Source of the DNA: Alkalibacterium indicireducens
Lineage (GTDB): Bacteria > Bacillota > Bacilli > Lactobacillales > Carnobacteriaceae_A
Reading direction: 5' to 3'
Length of the DNA stretch: 28,705 nucleotides
Assembly: GCF_039522005.1 (NCBI RefSeq)
Contig: NZ_BAAADA010000045.1
Coordinates: 1 to 28,705 of the forward strand
Part shown: piece by piece, positions 8,166-14,538 of the stretch
How the letters are laid out: each line of letters opens with the position of its first letter
How positions within the stretch are numbered: position 1 is the first letter of the stretch
Program-made: the position numbers and the translations under genes
The notes under the pieces: generated by a model
What the model was told of the DNA's origin: nothing
Database searches by the model: none
Seen by the model: the letters and a program-made list of their open reading frames with translations, nothing else

Positions 8166-8206
8166 CACTCGACCGTTCTTATTCAATCAGACGGTCGGGT
8201 GTTTTT
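8166..8206 (+). terminator. gntK terminator
   Basis: Eleven-bp stem CACTCGACCGT / ACGGTCGGGTG (one G-T pair), 14-base loop, then TTTTT, 14 bases after the stop codon. Confidence 0.85.
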
Positions 8207-8287
8207 GTTTTAGGAGATCTGTACGAGTGCCAAATAGTTAATAAGAATTAGTATCCGATGAAGTACTAATTTAGCAGGAAATTTTTG

Positions 8288-8293
8288 TATACT
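8288..8293 (+). promoter_or_regulatory. possible -10 element of the YwqK-like gene
   Basis: TATACT 31 bases before the GTG start. No convincing -35 lies 16-18 bases upstream (ACTAAT is a weak match), so the call rests on the -10 and its position. Confidence 0.35.
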
Positions 8294-8324
8294 ATAGATA
8301 GGTGAGGAAAGGAGGAAGGGAATC

Positions 8325-8636
8325 GTGTCCAGTGTGGACGGATATCCCGTCAAGATGCTTGGAAAAAAAAAGTATGCCAATGGCCAGAAGGTTTATGAAC
8401 AGGAAGATAATATTCTGACTTATTATTATGAAGACGGTACGGTCAAAGCAAAAGGCCCTTTTGTTGAACAAAAGATGGAACAGGAGTGGATTTTTTACCG
8501 AAAAACGGGTGATCTATGGCAAGTCGGCCATTTCAAAGCGGATCAGAAACACGGAAGATGGCTCCGTTACAGCCGAGATGGAGAAGTGGAGTATGATGAA
8601 CAGTTTGAGAATGGAAAGCAGCTGAAGAAGAAGTAA
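8325..8636 (+). CDS. small YwqK/MORN-variant repeat protein
   Basis: 103 residues, no signal peptide or membrane helix. It contains about three copies of a 20-25-residue beta-hairpin repeat with the pattern Y-x-x-(D/N)-G-x-(V/L)-x-x-x-G: YYEDGTVKAKGPF, YRKTGDLWQVGHF with the link KHGRW, and YSRDGEVEYDEQFENG. This is the MORN-2/YwqK type, in which annotated members are called putative immunity or antitoxin proteins of polymorphic-toxin loci. No toxin gene is adjacent, so such a role is not supported here and function is unknown. GTG is the start because AGGAGG lies 9 bases before it. It stands alone between two terminators. Confidence 0.75.
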   Translation: MSSVDGYPVKMLGKKKYANGQKVYEQEDNILTYYYEDGTVKAKGPFVEQKMEQEWIFYRKTGDLWQVGHFKADQKHGRWLRYSRDGEVEYDEQFENGKQLKKK

Positions 8637-8656
8637 GGAACAGCAAGCTGACTTTC

Positions 8657-8703
8657 AAAGAAGAGTGGTGGAGCCTATCGGGTGCTCCATACTCTTCTTT
8701 TTG
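8657..8703 (+). terminator. terminator of the YwqK-like gene
   Basis: Long stem: AAAGAAGAGT / ACTCTTCTTT (10 bp) with inner TGGAGC / GCTCCA, followed by TTTTT overlapping the right arm. It is 20 bases after the stop. The A-run on the left makes it plausibly bidirectional. Confidence 0.85.
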
Positions 8704-8760
8704 CTTTCAGAGCTAGGGGTAGGACTGAAGAAAGACTAACTCAATAGGCCGAATCAGCAC

Positions 8761-9263
8761 GAGTGGGTTTAAAGCCGCATCTTGCGACCAACTCGGGAGA
8801 AATAAGCTGGTGAGTGGGCTCTAAGATGTATCTTGCGACCAACTCGGAAGAAATGAGCCGGTGAGTGGGCTCTAAGACGCATCTTGCGACCAACTCGGGA
8901 GAAATGAGCCGGTGAGTGGGCTCTAAGACGCATCTTGCGACCAACTCGGGAGAAATGAGCCGGTGAGTGGGCTCTAAGACGCATCTTGCGACCAACTCGG
9001 AAGAAATGAGCCGGTGAGTGGGCTCTAAGATGTATCTTGCGACCAACTCGGAAGAAATGAGCCGGTGAGTGGGCTCTAAGACGCATCTTGCGACCAACTC
9101 GGGAGAAATGAGCCGGTGAGTGGGCTCTAAGATGTATCTTGCGACCAACTCGGGAGAAAAGAACAGCCGAGTGGGTTCCAAGAAAGATCTTACGACAAAC
9201 TCAAGAAGGAAAGAACCACCGAGCTGGTTCTAAGAAGCCTCATCCCGACAAAAAAAGCGAGTC
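8761..9263. repeat. tandem array of 51-bp units (array 2)
   Basis: Units start at 8761, 8812, 8863, 8914, 8965, 9016, 9067, 9118 and 9169 (exact 51-base period), with a decayed tenth near 9221. Each has GAGTGGG at its start, a central AAGAYGYATCTT near-palindrome, and CCAACTC ending at unit position 34, so the ends pair (GAGT/ACTC). The link AAATGAGCC can pair with the next GGCTC. Two sub-types alternate irregularly: GATGTAT in units 8812, 9016, 9118 and GACGCAT in 8863, 8914, 8965, 9067. Because 51 is a multiple of three, the minus strand stays open as a 17-residue repeat (146 codons at 8741-9181); I see no ribosome site or family match for it and do not call it a gene. Confidence 0.88.
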
Positions 9264-9444
9264 GCCTTACTTTCATTTCCCGTTCTCATGCTTGAACCCA
9301 GTCAAGAAAGCAAGCACCTCTAATATCTCACGAGTTTAAATCAGCGCCCGCTACACAACAATTATGAAAACGGATCTTTAATATACATAAATAATGCAGA
9401 TATCATGTTTTTTAAACAAAATATACCTTTTTTCATAAATTATA

Positions 9445-9473
9445 TTGCATAATTATATTTATGATGGTATGAT
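9445..9473 (+). promoter_or_regulatory. promoter of the second amino acid ABC operon
   Basis: TTGCAT (9445-9450), 17-base spacer, TATGAT (9468-9473), then a 33-base leader to the ribosome site AAAGGGG. An imperfect inverted repeat CATAAAT...ATTTATG overlaps the -35 and spacer and could be a repressor site (ArgR-like or other). That is inference only. Apart from this promoter, the AT-rich stretch 9264-9444 holds nothing I can name. Confidence 0.6.
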
Positions 9474-9512
9474 TCTTTTTAAGTCAAAACAGAACTAAAG
9501 GGGATAAGGCGT

Positions 9513-10991
9513 ATGATGAAGGGCGTAAAAGGATTTATAGCATTACTTATTTTATTCAGTATATTATTCATTCCGGCAGAACCGGTGTCGGCTGAAGATG
9601 GATCGGCACTGCAGCGTGTTCAGGATCAGGGGGTCCTGGTCGTTGGGACAAGTGCCGATTTTCCACCATTCGAATTCTATGCAGTTGTCGACGGTGAACG
9701 CCAGGTCGTAGGAATGGATATGATGATTGCGCAGAAAATTGCGGATGATCTTGGAGTGGAACTTCAAATTCAGGACATTGGATTTGACAGTCTGCTGCCG
9801 GCTCTGGAAGCCAGAAACGTCGATGTAGTCATTGCGGGAATGACTCCGACTGCTGAACGTCGTAGAAATGTAGATTTCTCGGATATTTACTTCCGTACTT
9901 TCCAGAATATTATGATTCGTGCGGAAGATGAGGATATCTACGATTCAATCGAATCATTGAGAGGATTGACAGTTGGTGTACAGTCCGGGTCACTTCAGGA
10001 AGAGCTCGCTGAGCAGATTCCGGATGCAGAAATCATGAGTCTGACAGACTTAAATGATTTACTGCTTGCTTTGAAAACTAACCGAATCGAAGCAATCGTT
10101 ATGCAGGGACCTAACGCTGAAGCTCATGCTGGTCACGATGAGGACCTGCATACCTTTGTCGGGGACTTTGAAATGGACGATGATGACCAGGGTTCAGCGA
10201 TTGCCTTCAGAAAAGGAGAAGATTCACTAGTTGATGCAGTGAATGAAAGCTTGGCTGAAATAAAAGAACAGAATCTGATAGAAGAGTATCTAGCCAAAGC
10301 AGGCGAATATATGGCTCAGACGGAACTGGATGAAGATGGGGAAGAAATAGAAGCAGGGTTTATTGCAAGCTACTGGGAATATTTCCTTGATGGGACACTG
10401 ATCACTTTGCTGATTTCAGCGTCTGCCGTGTTCTTCGGTCTAATTTTAGGATCACTGCTGGCACTCATGCGACTGTCTAAAGTGTTCCTGGTTAAACAAC
10501 TGGCAACCGCTTATGTGGAGTTTGTACGAGGAACGCCGCTTCTCATTCAAGTTATGTTCATCTACTTCGCGTCAGGTATGTTTTTCAATTTGCCGGCCCT
10601 GACTGCAGGGATCATTGCTGTCTCGCTCAACTCCGGGGCATACATTGCTGAGATCATAAGAAGTGGAATCAATTCTGTCAACAAAGGACAGGATGAGGCT
10701 GCGAGAAGTTTAGGTATGAGTAAGAATGATTCCATGCGCTACATCGTCTTCCCTCAGGCCCTTAAGAATATCTGGCCTGCACTAGGTAATGAGTTCATTA
10801 CCATTATTAAAGAGTCGTCCATTGTATCAGTCATTGGTGTCGGCGAACTGATTTTCCAGACACGAGTGGTGCGTTCTATTTCCTTCCAGGGAATCCTGCC
10901 GCTGTTCATCACTATGCTGATCTATTTTGCGCTGACCTTCAGCCTGACGAAACTCTTGAACTTCTATGAAGGGAGAATGAATCATGATTAA
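9513..10991 (+). CDS. amino acid ABC transporter, substrate-binding domain fused to permease (GlnP-like)
   Basis: One 492-residue polypeptide carrying both the receptor and the membrane subunit, as in lactococcal GlnP. Signal peptide at about 1-27 (hydrophobic core then VSA-ED, no lipobox Cys). Family-3 binding domain at about 35-270: VLVVGTSADFPPFEF, FDSLLPALEARNVDVVIAGM, LTVGVQSGSLQEEL. An acidic linker at about 270-285 is followed by the permease domain at 287-492: FVRGTPLLIQVMFIYF, VSLNSGAYIAEIIRSGI, and an intact EAA loop EAARSLGMSKNDSMRYIVFP. Only one binding domain is present, while some relatives have two. The ATPase gene overlaps its last 8 bases. Likely glutamine/glutamate or another polar amino acid; specificity not provable here. 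Confidence 0.92.
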   Translation: MMKGVKGFIALLILFSILFIPAEPVSAEDGSALQRVQDQGVLVVGTSADFPPFEFYAVVDGERQVVGMDMMIAQKIADDLGVELQIQDIGFDSLLPALEARNVDVVIAGMTPTAERRRNVDFSDIYFRTFQNIMIRAEDEDIYDSIESLRGLTVGVQSGSLQEELAEQIPDAEIMSLTDLNDLLLALKTNRIEAIVMQGPNAEAHAGHDEDLHTFVGDFEMDDDDQGSAIAFRKGEDSLVDAVNESLAEIKEQNLIEEYLAKAGEYMAQTELDEDGEEIEAGFIASYWEYFLDGTLITLLISASAVFFGLILGSLLALMRLSKVFLVKQLATAYVEFVRGTPLLIQVMFIYFASGMFFNLPALTAGIIAVSLNSGAYIAEIIRSGINSVNKGQDEAARSLGMSKNDSMRYIVFPQALKNIWPALGNEFITIIKESSIVSVIGVGELIFQTRVVRSISFQGILPLFITMLIYFALTFSLTKLLNFYEGRMNHD

Positions 10992-11709
10992 AGTGAATCA
11001 TTTGAAAAAGTCATTTGGAAAAAATGAAGTATTGAAAGATATTAACGAAGAATTCAGCCAGGGGGAAGTGGTCGTAGTAATTGGCCCTTCCGGCTCCGGG
11101 AAATCAACGTTTCTACGTTGCCTGAATTTGCTTGAAGAACCTTCTGATGGGGAGATCGTTTTCGAAGGGACTACGCTGACAGGTCTGAATGAAAAAGACC
11201 TGAACCAGCTGCGTCAGAAAATGGGTATGGTTTTCCAGCAGTTCAATCTGTTTCCTCACAAAACGGCGAAACAGAATCTGACGATTGCACCAGTAAAATC
11301 GAAAGGGGTCGACAAGCATCAGGCTGATCAGACTGCGGTCAAACTTCTGAGACAGGTCGGGCTGGGAGACAAGGAAGATGCATATCCGTCCAGCTTATCA
11401 GGTGGACAGCAGCAGCGTGTAGCGATTGCCCGAGCTCTAGCGATGGATCCCGATGTGATGCTGTTCGATGAACCGACATCAGCATTGGATCCGGAGATGG
11501 TCGGAGAGGTTCTGAAAGTAATGAAAGACTTAGCTCAGTCCGGAATGACCATGGTTGTGGTGACTCACGAAATGGGCTTTGCCCGAGAAGTTGCCGATCG
11601 TGTCCTGTTTATGGATGACGGCTATATTGTCGAATCAGGTACCCCAGACATGATTTTCTCTAATCCTCAGAATGAACGGACTCAGGATTTCCTGTCCAAA
11701 GTCCTATAA
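10984..11709 (+). CDS. amino acid ABC transporter ATP-binding protein (GlnQ-like)
   Basis: 241-residue ATPase partner of the fused receptor-permease. Walker A GPSGSGKST (34-42), Q-loop MVFQQFNLFPHKT, signature LSGGQQQRVAIARAL, Walker B VMLFDEPTSALDP and switch His VTHEMGFAREVADR are intact. Its ATG lies inside the end of the upstream gene (8-base overlap), with GGGAGAATG just before it, indicating translational coupling. It is clearly similar to the other ATPase in the window (3889-4632) but not a recent duplicate, as the linker regions differ. Confidence 0.94.
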   Translation: MIKVNHLKKSFGKNEVLKDINEEFSQGEVVVVIGPSGSGKSTFLRCLNLLEEPSDGEIVFEGTTLTGLNEKDLNQLRQKMGMVFQQFNLFPHKTAKQNLTIAPVKSKGVDKHQADQTAVKLLRQVGLGDKEDAYPSSLSGGQQQRVAIARALAMDPDVMLFDEPTSALDPEMVGEVLKVMKDLAQSGMTMVVVTHEMGFAREVADRVLFMDDGYIVESGTPDMIFSNPQNERTQDFLSKVL

Positions 11710-11715
11710 TCACTG

Positions 11716-11754
11716 AAAAGACCGGTCTCCTTCATGAGGAATACCGGTCTTTTT
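11716..11754 (+). terminator. terminator of second amino acid ABC operon
   Basis: Stem AAAAGACCGGT / ACCGGTCTTTT (11 bp, perfect) with a 16-base loop and a T-run included in the right arm. The A-run on the left may let it also serve the convergent regulator gene on the minus strand. Confidence 0.88.
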
Positions 11755-11763
11755 GCCTGTATT

Positions 11764-12102
11764 CTATTTATGTAATGGACGAAACAGCTTCTTTAATACT
11801 GATTTTGACTGCTTACCACCTTGTTCAGATGCGACTAGATCAGCATCTGTATTCGGGCTCTCGTTTAGCTTTTCGGATGGCCTGCTGGTAAGATAGTCAA
11901 CTCCATATGCGTCTTTCAGAAACCATTCAATAGGATACCCGAAAGTTTTTGCCAGCAGAATGACTGATTCACTTTCTGGAAGTGAATACCCGTTTTCCCA
12001 CCGGGATACGGTCTGACGGCTGACGTACATGGACTTAGCCAGTTTTCGCTGCGACAGTTCTTCTTTTTCTCTTAGAAATTGAATCTTTTCCCCGATGTGC
12101 AT
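11764..12102 (-). CDS. XRE-family helix-turn-helix regulator
   Basis: 112 residues. The N-terminal half (about 4-58) is a Cro/CI-type HTH: LREKEELSQRKLAKSMYVSRQTVSRWENG, with the recognition helix around VSRQTVSRWE, and ending SLPESESVILLAKTFG. The C-terminal half is low-complexity and polar with a basic tail (KSVLKKLFRPLHK) and no recognisable sensor domain or membrane helix. GGGAG sits 8 bases before the ATG. It is convergent with the ABC operon and divergent from uxaC (250 bases apart), so it might regulate uxaC, itself, or something distant. Target unknown. Confidence 0.85.
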   Translation of the reverse strand: MHIGEKIQFLREKEELSQRKLAKSMYVSRQTVSRWENGYSLPESESVILLAKTFGYPIEWFLKDAYGVDYLTSRPSEKLNESPNTDADLVASEQGGKQSKSVLKKLFRPLHK

Positions 12103-12125
12103 AAAACGATCTCCCTGTAACTATT

Positions 12126-12131
12126 ATTATA
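12126..12131 (-). promoter_or_regulatory. -10 element of the XRE regulator gene
   Basis: A perfect TATAAT on the minus strand, 24 bases before the ATG at 12102. The hexamer 17 bases further upstream (TTATTT) is a poor -35. The region is very AT-rich, so chance is possible. Confidence 0.4.
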
Positions 12132-12189
12132 TATGCGTTAATATATTAAAATAATTGTAACATAATCATTCCTGATTAATATAGGTCTC

Positions 12190-12221
12190 AAGTCCCAATT
12201 TACATAATCAGGGCTTTTTTT
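12190..12221 (+). terminator. orphan terminator-like hairpin upstream of uxaC
   Basis: AAGTCC pairs with GGGCTT (one G-T) across a 15-base AT-rich loop and is followed by a run of seven T. No plus-strand gene precedes it: the regulator to its left is on the minus strand. It could be an attenuator, the end of a short plus-strand RNA starting near 12130-12150, or chance. Confidence 0.4.
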
Positions 12222-12283
12222 GAGTTTTTCTTTACACACATAAGCACAGAAGATGAAAAAATAAATTTGAAGATAAAACCACT

Positions 12284-12338
12284 TGTAACCGGATTCGTTT
12301 CTCTTTAGAATAAGGTTTGTATAATATGTAAACAAACC
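12284..12338 (+). promoter_or_regulatory. uxaC promoter with palindromic operator
   Basis: TATAAT at 12320-12325 with a weak -35 (GTTTCT, 17-base spacing). A 7-bp inverted repeat, GGTTTGT (12314-12320) and ACAAACC (12332-12338) around an 11-base centre, spans the -10 and the start point, an ideal place for a repressor. The half-sites resemble GntR-type operators (inference). TGTAACCGGATTCG at 12284-12297 is two mismatches from the LacI-type ExuR/KdgR consensus TGWAANCGNTNNCA and close to cre sites. It overlaps the weak -35; low confidence. Confidence 0.5.
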
Positions 12339-12352
12339 AACGGAGGGTAACT

Positions 12353-13747
12353 ATGACGTTTATTCATGGGGATTTTATGCTTCAAAATGAGACGGCTAAA
12401 ACTTTGTATCATCAAATAGCCAGGGATCTGCCAATCATTGACTATCACTGCCACCTTGATCCTAAAGAAATCGCTGAGGATCATGCGTTTGAAGACATTA
12501 CCGAACTATGGCTGGCCGGAGACCACTACAAGTGGCGGGCGATGCGGGCTAACGGGGTGTCTGAAGAACTGATTACTGGAAATGGATCATCTAAAGATAA
12601 GTTCAAAGCCTGGGCGGAAACGGCAGAAATGGCTCTGGGCAATCCGTTATTCCACTGGACCCAACTGGAACTGAAAGAGTATTTCGGTATTGAGGAGCTG
12701 CTTGGAAGCGACAATTGGGAAACCATTTATGACGAGGCTAATCGTCAGCTGAAAGAGGATGACATGACGGCTCAGTCATTGATTAGAAAATCCAATGTAG
12801 AATTTATCGGTACAACGGATACACCTTTCGATTCGCTCGAGTATCACAAGCAGATTGCTGACAAAGAGGCGTTTGATGTCAAAGTGGCGCCGTCATTCAG
12901 GCCGGATGAACTGTACGATCTGTCAGCCGAAGATGTATCAAGACTTGAGGAGCTGACCGGAAAACAGGCAGCTGACTATGGTACGTTCCTTGAAATCATA
13001 GAGGACCGTATCGATCATTTTGACCGCCATGGGGCTCTGATTTCTGATCACGGCATCACCGAGCTGCTTTATGAAGAAGCTTCAGATGAGGATATAGAGC
13101 GTATTTTCGCTTCTTTTAAAGCAGGAGAATCAGTTTCAGATATAGACAAGGCAAAATGGATGACGCGTCTGCTTGTCGAATTAGGCCAGTTGTATCATGA
13201 CCGAGGCTGGATCATGCAGATCCATTTTGGAGCGATAAGAAATACGAATACACGGCTATTTGAACAGGCCGGCGCAAATGTAGGCGTCGATTCTATCTAT
13301 GACCAGGCAAAAGTAGCGGTTCATCTGAACCGTTTGCTGGATGCTATGGACAAAGAAGGCAAGCTGCCGAAGACGATCGTCTATAACCTGAATCCCGAAT
13401 ATAACCACATTGTTGCCAGTTCAGTGGCTAATTTCCAGTCCAATGAAGAAGGTATCAAAGGCAAAGTTCAGTTCGGTGCCGGCTGGTGGTTCAATGATAC
13501 GGAACAGGGAATGCTTAGACAAATGGAAACCCTGGCGGATCATGGGCTGCTGATGCATTTCGTAGGGATGCTGACGGATTCAAGAAGTTTCGTGTCCTAT
13601 CCTAGACATGATTACTTCCGCCGCATATTCTGCAACTTTGTCGGTGAGCAGGTCGAAAGTGGCAAGTTTCCTGATAAACCGGCACTTCTTAAGCAACTGG
13701 TGGAAAATGTGTGCTACAAAAATGCGAAACGATATTTTCAGAAATAA
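12353..13747 (+). CDS. uxaC: glucuronate/galacturonate isomerase
   Basis: Interconverts D-glucuronate and D-fructuronate (or galacturonate and tagaturonate), the first step of hexuronate breakdown. 464 residues, the family's normal length, of the amidohydrolase-related fold. The N-terminal metal motif DYHCHLDPKEIAED, then WLAGDHYKWRAMR, TDTPFDSLEYH, MQIHFGAIRNTN, the Asn-Pro segment YNLNPEYNHIVAS, QFGAGWWFNDTEQGM and the C-terminal MLTDSRSFVSYPRHDYFRR all match UxaC. CGGAGGG lies 6-7 bases before the ATG. It stands alone: no uxaA/B, uxuA/B, kdgK or transporter is adjacent, so partner genes must lie elsewhere. Its likely native terminator (14142-14189) has been separated from it by a small inserted element. 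Confidence 0.96.
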   Translation: MTFIHGDFMLQNETAKTLYHQIARDLPIIDYHCHLDPKEIAEDHAFEDITELWLAGDHYKWRAMRANGVSEELITGNGSSKDKFKAWAETAEMALGNPLFHWTQLELKEYFGIEELLGSDNWETIYDEANRQLKEDDMTAQSLIRKSNVEFIGTTDTPFDSLEYHKQIADKEAFDVKVAPSFRPDELYDLSAEDVSRLEELTGKQAADYGTFLEIIEDRIDHFDRHGALISDHGITELLYEEASDEDIERIFASFKAGESVSDIDKAKWMTRLLVELGQLYHDRGWIMQIHFGAIRNTNTRLFEQAGANVGVDSIYDQAKVAVHLNRLLDAMDKEGKLPKTIVYNLNPEYNHIVASSVANFQSNEEGIKGKVQFGAGWWFNDTEQGMLRQMETLADHGLLMHFVGMLTDSRSFVSYPRHDYFRRIFCNFVGEQVESGKFPDKPALLKQLVENVCYKNAKRYFQK

Positions 13748-13763
13748 ACAGTATCTACTTTAA

Positions 13764-14106
13764 CGTAATTCCGAAAGAAGTCTCCCACTTCTAAGCGTAT
13801 GGGTGCGAAGCACCAGTGAAAGTGGGAGATGAATTTCGGTCAAGCGATAGCTTGAAGTGGTTAATGTCATTCTCATTTGGTATACTTTATATATAGACGA
13901 TAACCAAGTCTATATAGGCGACAACCAAGCCTACTGAGTATTCCTTGGCGTTAGCCAAGTAAAAGAAAACCTATGAGGCAGGGACTGCCTTTTGAGCCTA
14001 CCCATATCCGATTCCTCTGTCTGCATGAAACCTGTGCAGACAAGAATGGAGTTCGTAGGAAGCCCCCACTTCAAAATCCGGAGGATTTAAGTGGTGGGTA
14101 GTTCAC
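13764..14106 (+). mobile_element. transposase-less IS200/IS605-type element carrying an omega-RNA-like region
   Basis: About 343 bp with no ORF of transposase length. Left end: a long imperfect hairpin (arms near 13771-13791 and 13815-13837, with CTCCCACTT pairing AAGTGGGAG), an inner GGTGC-GAA-GCACC hairpin, and a second hairpin TCAAGC/GCTTGA at 13839-13854. Right end: a hairpin with CCCACTT-AAAATCC / GGATTT-AAGTGGTGGG (about 14064-14098) followed by GTAGTTCAC. These are the subterminal-palindrome layout and right-end wording I associate with IS605/IS1341 (tnpB) elements. Bases left of it read TTTAA (13759-13763), a plausible target/TAM. It sits 16 bases after the uxaC stop. Family call is from recalled motifs, boundaries plus or minus a few bases. 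Confidence 0.7.
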
Positions 14107-14126
14107 AGTAGTGTTCTAGGTATAAC
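13893..14126 (+). ncRNA. candidate stand-alone omega-RNA (reRNA)
   Basis: A -10 (TATACT, 13881-13886, weak -35) precedes a dense series of hairpins. There are two 21-base tandem units (AGAC-N9-GTCT and GGC-N9-GCC stems, each with ACCAA in the loop), CTTGGC-GTTA-GCCAAG, GGCAG-GGA-CTGCC, the perfect TGTCTGCA/TGCAGACA stem near 14019-14043, and the right-end CCCACTT/AAGTGGTGGG hairpin ending GTAGTTCAC. In TnpB systems this RNA scaffold overlaps the element's right end and the following 16-20 bases act as guide; here those are AGTAGTGTTCTAGGTATAAC (14107-14126). A strong terminator follows at 14142. There is no tnpB nearby, so any partner protein would act in trans. Start point and activity are inference. 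Confidence 0.55.
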
Positions 14127-14141
14127 CTAGTAGATTCAGAT

Positions 14142-14189
14142 AAAAAAGGCTGCATTACTCCCGAGTAGAAGAGTAATGCAGCCTTTTTT
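14142..14189 (+). terminator. strong bidirectional terminator downstream of uxaC/omega-RNA element
   Basis: Perfect 19-bp stem: AAAAAAGGCTGCATTACTC with its exact complement at 14171-14189, 10-base loop, ending in TTTTTT. It was probably the original uxaC terminator and would now also end the omega-RNA-like transcript. Confidence 0.88.
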
Positions 14190-14266
14190 CTATATATATG
14201 GGAATTACCGCCTATGAAGATTTATTTATCCGTAAAGGGGCCCGAACAGCTCTAGTCCATATAGAC

Positions 14267-14403
14267 GAATGCCTCATAAAAGTAGGTTATGAGACGTTGA
14301 GTTCTCAATCGATCGGAAGAATGTCTCATAAAAGTAGGTTATGAGACGTTGAGTTCTCAATCGATCGGATGAATGCCTCATAAAAGTGAGATATGAGGCA
14401 TTC
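14267..14403. repeat. 52-bp hairpin repeat, two full copies and a variant third
   Basis: Copies begin at 14267, 14319 and 14371. Each full copy holds GTCTCATAA (or GCCTCATAA) pairing with TTATGAGAC, then the palindromes TTGAG-TT-CTCAA and TCGATCG. The third copy differs in its right half, where GAATGCCTCAT pairs perfectly with ATGAGGCATTC (11 bp). Together with 14190-14266 and 14404-14490 this gap has no supported gene. The copies may act as transcription barriers on the minus strand after the reductase gene. Confidence 0.75.
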
Positions 14404-14490
14404 GTCATCAAAATGAATCGTCGCTCGCTTCCCATCCAGGAATGAAAGAAGCCTAAACGGGATCCGAACAACTACCCCGAATGCAATAAT

Positions 14491-14531
14491 GAGCGCCATT
14501 TCAAAGAATGGCGTCTCTTTTTATTTTTTTA
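14491..14531 (+). terminator. terminator-like hairpin between uxaC region and reductase gene
   Basis: GAG-C-GCCATT pairs with AATGGC-GT-CTC around TCAAAG, followed by TTTTTATTTTTTT on the plus strand. No plus-strand gene ends just before it. It is 7 bases past the minus-strand reductase stop and may block read-through from the left. Confidence 0.6.
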
Positions 14532-14538
14532 GACCTGT

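Noticed and set aside
8741..9181. Minus-strand 146-codon frame with a 17-residue repeat
   Set aside because: It follows entirely from a 51-base tandem palindromic unit; no ribosome site, no signal or domain, a second frame of the same strand is also open, and the neighbouring array of the same class is not open. Kept as a repeat, not a gene.
4720..9263. CRISPR arrays
   Set aside because: The whole 51-base unit is repeated with scattered changes; there is no constant repeat alternating with unique spacers, and no cas gene.
14274..14471. Minus-strand 65-codon frame across the 52-bp repeats
   Set aside because: Repeat-derived, no ribosome site, no recognisable family.
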